Of a stretch of 64,000 nucleotides of DNA, positions 26,967-35,662 are shown one piece after another. Origin of the DNA: Mucilaginibacter paludis DSM 18603 (lineage in GTDB: Bacteria > Bacteroidota > Bacteroidia > Sphingobacteriales > Sphingobacteriaceae). A program made the translations under genes and the position numbers. The stretch is taken from contig NZ_CM001403.1 in NCBI RefSeq assembly GCF_000166195.2, positions 3,986,432 through 4,050,431 on the forward strand, given 5' to 3'. Every line of letters begins with the position of its first letter. Position 1 is the first letter of the stretch. The notes under the pieces were generated by a model. That model did not search any database, was not told the origin of the DNA, and saw only the letters and a program-made list of their open reading frames with translations.

Positions 26967-27338
26967 ATGGCCAATAAAAATGTCCTTAACAATTTTTTAG
27001 TATTACTCATTGCTTTTATCTATCTCATTTTTTCGTGCAGTTACATTATAAAATGCCGGAAAGCTGATTACGGGTTTTCGTTCAGCCATAAAAAAGGCTC
27101 AGTTGCTATGGTTAAAGCCAAATCAACTTCCGATTCTGATTCAGGAAGATTTTTATCCCGGCCACGCGTAATTTCCAATACCAACAAATCTGTTTCGGTA
27201 CCTGCGGTTTTTGTTGTTTTGGGTATCTGGTTTGTAATCTTTCATCAAACCGATCATCATTTTTTCTATTATTTTCTCACATCTAAATCGCTCTGTTTTT
27301 CTAATCTCATCCTATTTCTGGGTAACCGGCGAATTTGA
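26967..27338 (+). CDS. possible small membrane protein
   Basis: A 123-residue frame from the ATG at 26967, with two hydrophobic stretches (VLLIAFIYLIFSCSYII and VFVVLGIWFVIF) and a polar linker. The C-terminal part is rich in Phe, Ser and Leu codons, as in chance frames over A+T-rich DNA, and no family is recognised. It fills most of an otherwise empty 815-bp gap between the IS and an ArsR-like gene. I regard it as doubtful. Confidence 0.25.
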   Translation: MANKNVLNNFLVLLIAFIYLIFSCSYIIKCRKADYGFSFSHKKGSVAMVKAKSTSDSDSGRFLSRPRVISNTNKSVSVPAVFVVLGIWFVIFHQTDHHFFYYFLTSKSLCFSNLILFLGNRRI

Positions 27339-27416
27339 AATCTTCCCTACCTCCATTACTACAATACTAAAGCTGCTTAAAGTAGGCTGCTCAATCCGTG
27401 CGTTTTATTTTATGGC

Positions 27417-27447
27417 ATAACGCAGAATAGTGAATTACCTGCGTTAT
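27417..27447. promoter_or_regulatory. inverted repeat, candidate operator
   Basis: Perfect 9-bp arms ATAACGCAG (27417-27425) and CTGCGTTAT (27439-27447) with a 13-bp spacer, about 142 bp upstream of the ArsR-like gene. It could be a regulator site or a weak hairpin; there is no T-run. Confidence 0.35.
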
Positions 27448-27588
27448 AAAGTTGTGCCGGCGTATATTCCGCGCCGAATAGGAGTAGTTTAATTAACTAA
27501 AATGTAAGGAGCTGGATTTTAACCATAGCGCGGATATTTCAAATTTCGCCTTGTAAATAAAAACCAGGCGATACAAATTACCATAGAG

Positions 27589-27918
27589 ATGAACTTTGAA
27601 AAATTAACTATAGTAGAAAGCGACAGCGAACTATCCAACTTTGCGAGGGCGCTGGCAATACCCGTTAGAATAGCCATTATCCGCATTTTGATCATCAATG
27701 GCACTTGGGTAGCGCCGGATGTTTTTGCCGAGTTGCAATTGGGCACCGTAACTATCGACAGGCATTTAAAGGCCATGGTGCTTTTAAAGATAATTAAGGA
27801 GAAGCATTATAACCGTAAAATTTATTACAGTATTAATGAAGCTATTTTCATCAAGATATCAAACGAGTTTATGGCCTTGTTTAATTTTTTCAAAACATCC
27901 TGCGTAAAACCAGAATAA
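27589..27918 (+). CDS. ArsR-like winged-helix regulator
   Basis: A 109-residue protein with the ArsR/SmtB winged-helix core: ELSNFARALAIPVRIAIIRILI, then VAPDVFAELQLGTVTIDRHLKAM as recognition HTH, then IIKEKHYNRKIYYSINEAIF as wing. The classical metal-binding ELCVCDL motif is absent. A Cys occurs only near the C-terminus (KTSCVKPE), so a metal sensor role is not supported. No target gene is adjacent on the same strand. Its stop codon is embedded in a strong bidirectional terminator shared with the convergent peptidase gene. Confidence 0.8.
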   Translation: MNFEKLTIVESDSELSNFARALAIPVRIAIIRILIINGTWVAPDVFAELQLGTVTIDRHLKAMVLLKIIKEKHYNRKIYYSINEAIFIKISNEFMALFNFFKTSCVKPE

Positions 27919-27948
27919 GGTAATACAAACGCTACCTTATTCTGGTTT
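27907..27948. terminator. bidirectional terminator built into two gene ends
   Basis: Perfect 16-bp arms (27907-27922, 27933-27948; AAACCAGAATAAGGTA and its complement) with a 10-nt loop. The left arm contains the stop codon of the ArsR-like gene and the right arm the stop codon of the minus-strand M28 peptidase gene. Confidence 0.8.
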
Positions 27949-29322
27949 AGGAAATACCGCCAGGCTCTCGTGCCCGTCGGCATCAACGGCTTGCACCGCA
28001 AAAAAATAATTATCCTTTGAATATTCAAGCGGAGCCTGGGTGCCGGTTACGTAAAATTTCTTTTCCCAGTAGGGGCTTGTGGTTTCGCGCATTAAAATGT
28101 AGTAGCCTGCAGGTTTATTACCTTTTGGCGCGGTCCATTTTAATTTTGTTCTGTTGGTTAGTTCGGTGGTTAGTACGGTTACATGTTGAGGTTGGCCGGG
28201 CGCCAAAGCCAGGTTGGCCAATACCGATAAATTCATCCGGGCCACTTTCTGGATATAATTATAGTCGGCAAAATCAGGCAAGTCGCCATATTCTACGCCA
28301 TTCTCTTTACGTACGGTTTGATGCTGCCGGTTAAAGTCTTCATTCATTTCGGTAAATCTTACCGCGGCAAAACCCTGTTGTAAAAACGGTACATGATCGC
28401 CACCGCGTAAAAAGCGGTCGCGGCGGTAAATCAGTTTTACATCAAGCTGATCAACATAACGCTCGCCGGTTTCTTTAACATAGCGGGCCAACTGGCGCGA
28501 TGGGCTATCGTTTTCGCCGCCGTTATTAACCAGCTTCCTGATGGCCAGGCTGGCACGGCGTGTGGCTAAGGTGTCCTTTTCGGGAGCCAGGTCAACAGAT
28601 GGTACGCCTTCGCTAAAAACGCGGATATGGGTATTATCCTTCAGGTCGTTCTCCATGCCGTGCGTATTGCCAACAATATCATTGTTCAGCATGGCATCCA
28701 CATTCCAATTTTCATCTTTGGCGTGTTGGGCAACATGGGCCGATCCGTTCAACCCTTGCTCTTCACCGGCTACAGCCATAAATATAATAGTTGCCGGAAA
28801 CTGGTGGCTGGCCATTACCCGCGCAATTTCCATCGAAACGGCTGTGCCCGAGGCATCATCAACAGCGCCAGGCTCAAAAGAGTTGGCATCCATAATGTTA
28901 TTAACGCGCGAATCATAATGTCCCGAAACGATGTAAACCCGGTTATCGGCTGGATCGGTACCTTTGAGTATAGCAAGTATATTTTTAAGCTGGGTAGGTT
29001 TATCAACTCGGCCACCGGCAGATTGTATAAAACTATCAAACTGGACATTCATCCTCCCGGTAGATGCGGCTGCGTATTTTTCCATCTCGGTTTTAATCCA
29101 GTTACGCGCGGCGCCGATGCCCTCGGTTTTGCTGGTCGTATCGCTTAAAGTATGCCGGGTTTTAAAGCTTACCAGTTTACGTACAATAGCTTCAATGTTT
29201 TTACCCGATACCTCGTCAACCATTTGTTTTATTGCTGCGTCTTGTTTTATAGTGGTGGTTTGGGCTTGGCCGTAAAAACCAAGTGCAATAAGTAAAACTG
29301 TAAGTATGATGTTCTTTTTCAT
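27937..29322 (-). CDS. M28-family zinc peptidase, secreted
   Basis: A 461-residue exported peptidase with signal peptide MKKNIILTVLLIALGFYGQAQ. The di-zinc M28 core shows HYDSR (His135), GAVDDASG (Asp155/156), AVAGEEQGLNG (Glu187/188), NNDIVGN (Asp about 216) and a C-terminal His in DHVPFLQQGFAAVRFTE. The last 80 residues form a fibronectin-III-like domain (TNRTKLKWTAPKGNKPAGYYILMRE). The family cleaves N-terminal residues from peptides; specificity cannot be read off. It is monocistronic, ending in the shared terminator at 27907-27948. Confidence 0.9.
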   Translation of the reverse strand: MKKNIILTVLLIALGFYGQAQTTTIKQDAAIKQMVDEVSGKNIEAIVRKLVSFKTRHTLSDTTSKTEGIGAARNWIKTEMEKYAAASTGRMNVQFDSFIQSAGGRVDKPTQLKNILAILKGTDPADNRVYIVSGHYDSRVNNIMDANSFEPGAVDDASGTAVSMEIARVMASHQFPATIIFMAVAGEEQGLNGSAHVAQHAKDENWNVDAMLNNDIVGNTHGMENDLKDNTHIRVFSEGVPSVDLAPEKDTLATRRASLAIRKLVNNGGENDSPSRQLARYVKETGERYVDQLDVKLIYRRDRFLRGGDHVPFLQQGFAAVRFTEMNEDFNRQHQTVRKENGVEYGDLPDFADYNYIQKVARMNLSVLANLALAPGQPQHVTVLTTELTNRTKLKWTAPKGNKPAGYYILMRETTSPYWEKKFYVTGTQAPLEYSKDNYFFAVQAVDADGHESLAVFPKPE

Positions 29323-29514
29323 TTGCCTGGAATAAATTGTGCCTTATTGCTCGATAGCTAAGTGTATTAAGCACAAAATATAAATTTATGCGCTTATTAA
29401 CGAATTTAACAGAATAGGGGATAGGCAAGTTGATTATCCCGCTAAAATGGTTTAGTACCGATAGGTGGCCATCTTAACCTGTGAGATACAATAAATTTGG
29501 GCGACTGGCTAATT

Positions 29515-29543
29515 TAAATTTGTAAAACTAATGTATTAGTTTT
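29515..29543 (+). promoter_or_regulatory. -7 box and BlaI-type operator of the regulator-peptidase pair
   Basis: TAAATTTG at 29515-29522 matches the TAnnTTTG box. Immediately downstream lies a perfect palindrome, 9-bp arms AAAACTAAT and ATTAGTTTT (29524-29532, 29535-29543) around GT, similar in type to the ACTA/TAGT boxes bound by BlaI and MecI. It covers the expected transcription start and lies 11 bp before the gene, so the repressor would regulate its own operon. Confidence 0.65.
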
Positions 29544-29554
29544 AACTTCATGTG

Positions 29555-29932
29555 ATGATGACGCAGATTAAAGAACTGACCCGTGCCGAGGAGCAACTGA
29601 TGCAGATACTATGGCAGTTAAAAAAAGGGTATGTAAGAGATGTAATTGATGAGTTACCTGAACCCAAACCGGCATATAATACAGTTTCAACCATTATCAG
29701 GATACTCGAAACGAAGGGCTTTATCGGCCATAAAGCTTATGGTAAGAGCCACGAGTATTTTCCAATCATCAGCAAAGAAGAATATCAGAACTTTGCCACA
29801 GAGAAACTACTGAACGGTTATTTTGATAATTCGGTAAAGCATATGTTTTCGTACTTTGTTAAAAAGGAAAAAATTGATTTGAAAGAGGCCGACGAAATTA
29901 TAAAGCTGATTGAAAAACTAAAAAACAAATAA
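29555..29932 (+). CDS. BlaI/MecI-family repressor
   Basis: A 125-residue winged-helix repressor: LTRAEEQLMQILWQLKKGYVRDVIDELP, then PAYNTVSTIIRILETKGFIGHKAYGKSHEYFPIIS and a dimerising C-terminal helix bundle. The PAYNTVSTIIRILE recognition helix is the hallmark of the Penicillinase_R family. It is followed after 5 bp by a BlaR1/M56-type membrane peptidase gene, the usual sensor partner. Tandem ATG codons at 29555 and 29558 are both possible starts. In Bacteroidota such pairs control diverse envelope genes, so beta-lactam resistance is not implied; no beta-lactamase gene is near. Confidence 0.9.
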   Translation: MMTQIKELTRAEEQLMQILWQLKKGYVRDVIDELPEPKPAYNTVSTIIRILETKGFIGHKAYGKSHEYFPIISKEEYQNFATEKLLNGYFDNSVKHMFSYFVKKEKIDLKEADEIIKLIEKLKNK

Positions 29933-29937
29933 GCAGG

Positions 29938-31410
29938 ATGATGACCTGGTGGCACTATTTACTGTTGGTAAACCTTTACCTTGCACTATTTTGGGGCTTT
30001 TATAAAGCGCTTTTGCTAAGGGAAACATTTTTCCAGCTAAACCGGGTCTATCTAATTGCATCATCGCTGTTATCTTTTATTATTCCTCTCGTTCAATCGG
30101 AGTGGCTGCGCAGGCTTTTTATCACCCAAAGGGTACATCAAACCATTTATGCGGCTGTTAATCCTCAATTGATATACCAGGTTAAAGCGGGTGAAAATAC
30201 GGTAATCACCCTTGGGAATATTTTTATTGCCATTTATATAGCAGGCGCTGCTATTTTATCAATCAGATTGATTTTTCAGTTATCGTTGCTCAAAAAACTT
30301 GGACACCATGCGCAAGATGCCCCGGCGTTTTCTTTTTTTAAAAAAATACACGTATCGGAAGAGCTGGCTAACCGGCACACTATTTTTGAACATGAAAAAG
30401 TACACACCCGGCAATGGCACTCCGCCGATGTTTTGTTTATTGAGATGGTGATGATCATCAACTGGTTTAACCCGGTAGTGTACCTGTATCGCCGTGCTAT
30501 TAAACACGTGCACGAATTTATTGCCGATAGGAAGGCCATAGAAGCCGGAACACCCACGGCCGATTATGCCTTAATGCTATTAAGTCAAAGCTTTGGGGTG
30601 GATGCCCACCAACTCACCAGTAATTTTTTAAACCATAGCCTGCTGAAAGAGCGGATTATGATGCTGAACCAAGATGATTCAAAACGAAGAGCCTTATTAA
30701 AATATGGTTTATCGGCGCCGCTTTTTGCAATCATGCTTATTTTTTCAGCAGCAACAATTAACCACAGTAAATTGATCGGCGTGATCAATAAGAAAACCGA
30801 GCAGGCTTTTTCAATTAATGCCCGACAGATTGGCCATCAGATATCCGGTGGCGAAAGTACTGTATCTATCGCCGGGTCCTCAATAAGCAAACAGGCGTTG
30901 CGCAGTAGTAAAGGCATCTTAAAAACTAAAGGTTTAATTGTAATAAACCCGGATTTCCAGCATGGCCAAACCAAGCCCGGGCAAAGCCAGACAACTCAGG
31001 TCCAGTCTGTGATTCAGGAAGTTGAAAGGGAGGGAAGCCAAAACGGTATACAAACATTGACCGTAGCAGGTGGGCAGCCTGCAGAAGCTCGTGTTGCGCC
31101 AGCTTCGGATACGGTACCGGCCCGTTTTAAAACCAGCTCGCAGAAGGTAATGACCTACAAAGCCCGCAGAGATTCGTTAAACACCGGCGGAGCAGCACGG
31201 CAATATGTTTCAGCAGAAGTAATATCCAGTCACGAGCCAATTATTTTATTGGACGGAAAGCCATTAACCAAAGCAGAAATGAATAGTATAAAGCCCGAAA
31301 ATATTGAGAATATATGTGTTTTTAAAGGTGAGTCGGCCAGGCAGTTTGGCGAAAATGCGATTCAAAACGGGGCTATTATAATCAGAACAAAGGGACTGAA
31401 AAACCTTTAG
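29938..31410 (+). CDS. BlaR1/M56-type membrane metallopeptidase with plug-like C-terminus
   Basis: A 490-residue membrane protein. Four hydrophobic segments (about residues 7-25, 35-52, 90-112, 240-258) frame a cytoplasmic M56 domain with the zinc motif HEKVH (His152, Glu153, His156) in HTIFEHEKVHTRQWHS and a third ligand in HVHEFIADRKAIE. The extracytoplasmic tail lacks a penicillin-binding domain. Its last 65 residues (PIILLDGKPLTKAEMNSIKPENIENICVFKG...GAIIIRTKG) look like a TonB-receptor plug motif, as in other Bacteroidota M56 proteins. It presumably cleaves or inactivates the BlaI-like repressor encoded 5 bp upstream after an envelope signal. Confidence 0.88.
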   Translation: MMTWWHYLLLVNLYLALFWGFYKALLLRETFFQLNRVYLIASSLLSFIIPLVQSEWLRRLFITQRVHQTIYAAVNPQLIYQVKAGENTVITLGNIFIAIYIAGAAILSIRLIFQLSLLKKLGHHAQDAPAFSFFKKIHVSEELANRHTIFEHEKVHTRQWHSADVLFIEMVMIINWFNPVVYLYRRAIKHVHEFIADRKAIEAGTPTADYALMLLSQSFGVDAHQLTSNFLNHSLLKERIMMLNQDDSKRRALLKYGLSAPLFAIMLIFSAATINHSKLIGVINKKTEQAFSINARQIGHQISGGESTVSIAGSSISKQALRSSKGILKTKGLIVINPDFQHGQTKPGQSQTTQVQSVIQEVEREGSQNGIQTLTVAGGQPAEARVAPASDTVPARFKTSSQKVMTYKARRDSLNTGGAARQYVSAEVISSHEPIILLDGKPLTKAEMNSIKPENIENICVFKGESARQFGENAIQNGAIIIRTKGLKNL

Positions 31411-31623
31411 CTATAACAAAAACTTTTCTTCAAAAATTCAGACCGCTATATTTTAAAGAAATAAATATTTTTGTAAATTAAATTTTGATAATTAATGCAA
31501 TAAAAGTAATTTTATATGATAAGCTTAAAGGCTTGAATCAGGTAATACCTATAAGTACCAGCTAAAAGGTTACCTGTTTAAAGTTTAAGGTTTAATAAGA
31601 TTTAATTGTTAATTTTTTTGGGG

Positions 31624-31654
31624 AAAGCCGCCCGGTGAAAAACCAGGCGGCTTT
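31624..31654. terminator. intrinsic terminator between convergent genes
   Basis: Stem AAAGCCGCC / GGCGGCTTT (31624-31632, 31646-31654), followed by TATTTG on the plus strand and preceded by T-rich sequence for the minus strand reading. It ends both the M56 gene and the efflux operon. Confidence 0.7.
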
Positions 31655-31669
31655 TATTTGTTGGTCGTG

Positions 31670-33217
31670 TTAGTGGGCGTCTACAGGTAACTCCACGTTT
31701 TTCTTAAATGGTTGCAAATAAATAAGCGGTATGCTGAAAAGCATAATTAAACCGGCAATCCAGTAAGCGTCGTTATAAGTTAACAATAAGGTTTGTTTAA
31801 TTACCTTGCCTTCCATGGCCTGCATAGCCATACGCGATGCATCAAGCATACTGCTGCCTTTGGCCATAAACCCATTGATCAACGCTTGCCTTTGCTGAAC
31901 AAATGGTGTGTTGTACGGGTTTATATTAGCAATTAAACTGGTACGGTGGTAGCCTTGGCGTACATGTATAAGTGTTGTTAAAGCCGCTATACCGAACGAA
32001 CCGCCCAGTTGTCTCATCATATTATTTAAACCTGTTCCCTGCCCTAATTCGGGGCCCTTAAGGTCTTGGATGGCTAAGGTTGTTAAAGGCACAAATAACA
32101 GCGCCATACCAACGCCGCGGATAACTAAAGGCCAAAAGAAATCGCCGGTACCCGATGCCAGGGTTGAGTGGCTTAGCATGGTTGTAAATACAAAGAACAA
32201 GATCATACCGCCTGTTGCCATAAACTGCGCAGGAATACCCGCCTTTAACGCTTTGCCAATAAAAGGCATCATCACAATAGTACAAATACCGCCCGGAAAT
32301 AAAATTAACCCGGTTTGCTGCGCCGAGAATCCTAACAGGTTCTGACAAAATATGGGGAATACAAATACAGATCCATAGAGCCCGAACCCGAGCACAAAGG
32401 ACGTAAACATACCCACTGCGAAGCTCCGGTGCCGCATAATCTTGAAATTAACTATCGGGAACTCAAACGTAAGCTCTCTCCATAAAAAGAAGAACAAGCC
32501 AAATATGGCCGCAATGGTAAGTATCAGGATATAGGTTTTGGCAAACCAATCTTCACTTTCGCCTTTTTCTAAAATGGTTTGTAAGCTACCTACCGCAACG
32601 GCAAGTAAGCCAATACCCCACCAATCTACAGGTTTGCCTTTAGCATCTTTAGGTGTTTCTTTAACAAAAGTTACAGTAAGGAAAGCTGCCAGGGCTCCCA
32701 CCGGAATGTTTACATAAAATATCCACGGCCATGCAAAATGGTCGGTAATGTAACCACCGATGGTTGGGCCAACAGTTGGGCCAAATACAGCGCCCAAGCC
32801 AAAAAGCGCGGTAGCTGTACCAACTTCTTCACGTGGCCAGGTTTCTATGAGTATAGCCTGCCCGGTTGATATCAAACCACCACCTGCAATACCCTGTATG
32901 ATACGGAATATTACCAGCTCATCTAAACTTGTAGCATTACCGCACAAAAACGAGGTAATGGTAAATATAATGATGGATGCCAGGAAGTAATTTTTTCTGC
33001 CAAACCGGCTGCCTAACCAGCCCGACATAGGCAATACAATTACGTTGGCTACGGAGTAACCTGTTACAACCCATGCAACATCTTCGAGAGTGGCTCCCAG
33101 GTTACCTTGAATCTGGGGAAGGGATACGTTCACAATCGTGGTATCAATAAGCTCAAGCAGAGCCGCAATGATAACCGTGATGGTGATGATCCACTTCTTA
33201 AAACCTGTTTCTGCCAT
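31670..33217 (-). CDS. DHA2-family MFS drug exporter (EmrB/QacA-type)
   Basis: A 515-residue inner-membrane proton antiporter with 14 predicted TM segments. The motif-D1 region LLELIDTTIVNVSLPQI and the motif A GSRFGRK are visible, as is the antiporter motif C-like GLGAVFGPTVGPTIGGYIT. Together with the HlyD-like adaptor (6 bp upstream) and the TolC-like channel it forms a tripartite pump that exports toxic compounds across both membranes. It is the last gene of a TetR-TolC-HlyD-MFS operon. Confidence 0.93.
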   Translation of the reverse strand: MAETGFKKWIITITVIIAALLELIDTTIVNVSLPQIQGNLGATLEDVAWVVTGYSVANVIVLPMSGWLGSRFGRKNYFLASIIIFTITSFLCGNATSLDELVIFRIIQGIAGGGLISTGQAILIETWPREEVGTATALFGLGAVFGPTVGPTIGGYITDHFAWPWIFYVNIPVGALAAFLTVTFVKETPKDAKGKPVDWWGIGLLAVAVGSLQTILEKGESEDWFAKTYILILTIAAIFGLFFFLWRELTFEFPIVNFKIMRHRSFAVGMFTSFVLGFGLYGSVFVFPIFCQNLLGFSAQQTGLILFPGGICTIVMMPFIGKALKAGIPAQFMATGGMILFFVFTTMLSHSTLASGTGDFFWPLVIRGVGMALLFVPLTTLAIQDLKGPELGQGTGLNNMMRQLGGSFGIAALTTLIHVRQGYHRTSLIANINPYNTPFVQQRQALINGFMAKGSSMLDASRMAMQAMEGKVIKQTLLLTYNDAYWIAGLIMLFSIPLIYLQPFKKNVELPVDAH

Positions 33218-33222
33218 TTTAC

Positions 33223-34278
33223 TTAATTTTTATATATTACAGATGCTGTTACACTCATGCCGGGGCGTAATCTTGCCATAATCTCGGGAGTGGTTTTAAT
33301 TTTGATTTTAACAGGGATACGTTGTACAACCTTTACGTAGTTACCGGTAGCATTATCTGGCGGCAATAACGAAAACTTTGCACCTGTAGCAGGCGAAAAA
33401 TTATATACTTCGCCTTCAATTTTTTCGCCGGGTAAACCATCAACTTCAACTTCAACCTTTTCGCCGCTCCTTAGGTGCGCAAGCTGGGTTTCTTTAAAGT
33501 TAGCTGTGATGTATAAGCTGTTATCATTAACTACAGAGAACAAGGTTTGGCCAGCCTGAACCAATTGGCCTTTTTGCACATTCTTTTTAGATACGATACC
33601 CGAAGCAGGTGAGGTGATATCAGTATAGCTTAACTGTAATTTGGCAAAATCAACATCGGCCTGTTTAGCGGTAACACCTGTGTTGGTTACGTTTAACTGG
33701 TTACGTGTGCCTTTTACTTGCTCTAAAGCTGCTTTGTACTGGTCTTGAGCTGCCTGGTAGGCTGCCTGTGCGGCATCGCGGGTAACTTGCGCCTGCTCAA
33801 ATTGTTGTTGTGTTATCGAGCCATCCTTTACCAGGTTAGCATAACGGTCGTAATCGCGTTTTGACTGTAATAATTTTACTTTAGCGGTTTCAACATTAGC
33901 CTTAGCGCTTGATGAGTTAGCAGCCGTTGTGTAAATCTGCGATTGAGACACGCCAATGGTAGCGCTCGCGCCTTTTTGAGCGGCCATCGCCTGCTCTAAT
34001 TTTACCTGGTAATCGCGAGGGTCAATCTTAACCAATAACTGTCCTTGTTTTACGTGTTCGTTTTCTTCAAATAGTATGCTATCCACATATCCGCCAACGC
34101 GGGCAACTACCGGGCTGATATCGCCGTCAATCTGGGCATCATCAGTATCCTCGTGCTTGCTGAAGTATATATATTCTTTTACACCAAATACTATACCGGC
34201 AATTAATAATAAGCCTAATATAATGGGCATTACCCTGTTTGGTTTTTTTGTGGTTGTTTGTTCTACTTCTTGTGCCAT
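33223..34278 (-). CDS. HlyD/EmrA-family periplasmic adaptor
   Basis: A 351-residue membrane-fusion protein: short cytoplasmic N-terminus, one TM segment (VMPIILGLLLIAGIVFGVKEYIYF), biotinyl-lipoyl-like half motifs (ISPVVARVGGYVDSILFEENEHVKQGQLLVKID and DITSPASGIVSKKNVQKGQLVQAGQTLFSVV) around a long coiled-coil hairpin (about residues 90-205), and a beta-barrel domain (VEVEVDGLPGEKIEGEVYNFSPATG). It links the MFS pump to the outer-membrane channel encoded next to it. Confidence 0.92.
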   Translation of the reverse strand: MAQEVEQTTTKKPNRVMPIILGLLLIAGIVFGVKEYIYFSKHEDTDDAQIDGDISPVVARVGGYVDSILFEENEHVKQGQLLVKIDPRDYQVKLEQAMAAQKGASATIGVSQSQIYTTAANSSSAKANVETAKVKLLQSKRDYDRYANLVKDGSITQQQFEQAQVTRDAAQAAYQAAQDQYKAALEQVKGTRNQLNVTNTGVTAKQADVDFAKLQLSYTDITSPASGIVSKKNVQKGQLVQAGQTLFSVVNDNSLYITANFKETQLAHLRSGEKVEVEVDGLPGEKIEGEVYNFSPATGAKFSLLPPDNATGNYVKVVQRIPVKIKIKTTPEIMARLRPGMSVTASVIYKN

Positions 34279-34291
34279 TGTGTTGTTTATT

Positions 34292-35662
34292 TTATTTGTT
34301 CAGTTTTCCGGTTGATTTCAATAGAGTATAATAAGCCAGGCCAGCGTCGGCTTTAGCCAGTTCCAGGTTAATTTGCGCCTGGTATAGTAAGGTTTGCGCA
34401 TCCACACGGTCGGTTACCGAGGCCACATTACTTTTGTATTTTGATTCGAGAATTTTATTATTCTCAGTAGCTTGTGCAATTGATGTTTCTAACAATTTGA
34501 TCTTATCCTGTGCTGATAGATAATTTTGGTAGTTACGGTTAACCTCGTTTTTCAAATTATCTACGGTTACAGATTTGTTGATCAACGTTTCTTCGCGTTG
34601 GATGCGGGCTTCGGTTACCTTGTTTTTATTGTTCCATAACGAGCCAAAGTTCCATGATAGCGTTGCGCCTATGGTAACAGGATCAATAAAGCTTCCGCTT
34701 TGCGGGATTGGATTGGCAACAGCATCGATATAATACATATTGGCGCCAACACCTAAGGTAGGCAATTTTTCTGCCCTGATGTTTTTAATGTTGATTTCGG
34801 CAACCCTGTTTTGCAAATCAAGTTGTCTCAATTCCTGGCGGGTGACCATAGCGGTATCCAAATAACCGCTTAACGGTAACAAGGTATGGTTGGCTTCGTT
34901 AATGTCGTCAATTTTAATTTCGGTACTTTCGGGCAGCCCTAATAAAATATCCAGGTTATAATTGATGATTTTGCGATTGCTTTCCAGGTCGATCCCGTTC
35001 AGCTGGATATTTGATTTTTGCAGCTGGAAACGTAAAACATCGTTTTTAGTAACAATGCCCTGGTCGAAGAAACGTTGTGCCTGGGTTAATTGCTGATCTA
35101 CCGATGTAATGTTCTGCGCTACAACTTTCTGGCTTTGCAATACCTTGTATAAATTATAATAAGCGCTAATTACATCGTAAACTATCTGGTCCTTATCTTT
35201 TTCGGCATCTAAACGGGCCACCTGCGTAAGTAACTCGGTTGATTGCTGTGCATATTTAAGGCGCCCGCCACCAAAAATCGTTTCTTGTATGGCAACTGTA
35301 CCTATGTAAGCATCGGCGCGGCTGGGTAAAGTCAGGTTGGTTGGGCCAAGGCTTAATCTATTGGCCGGTATTTCGGCGTGCGAGTAGCCATAGCTTAAGT
35401 TACCGGTTGGCAGCGCTTTATCTTTAGCCTGGTTGTATTGAGATACAGCCCTGTCGATTTTTGATTGAGATAACTTAAGCGTTTTGCTATTTTCGATACC
35501 TAACTTAATAGCTTCGTTGATGGTAAGGGTTTTATCCTGCGCTTTGGCCTCCCGGGATAGGAGCAAGCCAAAAAACAGCAATAAAACACCATACCTTTTT
35601 AAGGTTTGAACCCTATTTTTGAATAAATAGTGGTTTGTGGTTTGATTGATGTTGTTTATCAT
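34292..35662 (-). CDS. TolC-family outer-membrane channel
   Basis: A 456-residue outer-membrane efflux protein. A signal peptide (YGVLLLFFGLLLSREAKAQ) starts after about 22 residues. Two OEP repeats are visible, each with long helices and the family motif in its N-terminal part (LTINEAIKLGIENSKTLKLSQSKIDRA, QAQRFFDQGIVTKNDVLRFQLQ, NIKNIRAEKLPTLGVGANMY, TLLYQAQINLELAKADAGLAYYTLLKSTG). The start codon overlaps the stop of the TetR gene by four bases (ATGA), so the two are translationally coupled. It is the exit duct for the downstream HlyD-MFS pair. Confidence 0.92.
   Translation of the reverse strand: MINNINQTTNHYLFKNRVQTLKRYGVLLLFFGLLLSREAKAQDKTLTINEAIKLGIENSKTLKLSQSKIDRAVSQYNQAKDKALPTGNLSYGYSHAEIPANRLSLGPTNLTLPSRADAYIGTVAIQETIFGGGRLKYAQQSTELLTQVARLDAEKDKDQIVYDVISAYYNLYKVLQSQKVVAQNITSVDQQLTQAQRFFDQGIVTKNDVLRFQLQKSNIQLNGIDLESNRKIINYNLDILLGLPESTEIKIDDINEANHTLLPLSGYLDTAMVTRQELRQLDLQNRVAEINIKNIRAEKLPTLGVGANMYYIDAVANPIPQSGSFIDPVTIGATLSWNFGSLWNNKNKVTEARIQREETLINKSVTVDNLKNEVNRNYQNYLSAQDKIKLLETSIAQATENNKILESKYKSNVASVTDRVDAQTLLYQAQINLELAKADAGLAYYTLLKSTGKLNK

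Noticed and set aside
28627..29148. Long plus-strand frames opposite the M28 peptidase gene
   Set aside because: They mirror the codon pattern of the peptidase gene and encode no recognisable domain.
31670..34278. Efflux operon as exporter of the island peptide
   Set aside because: It has its own TetR operator, is on the other side of the PIG-L gene, and the island has a dedicated C39 exporter.
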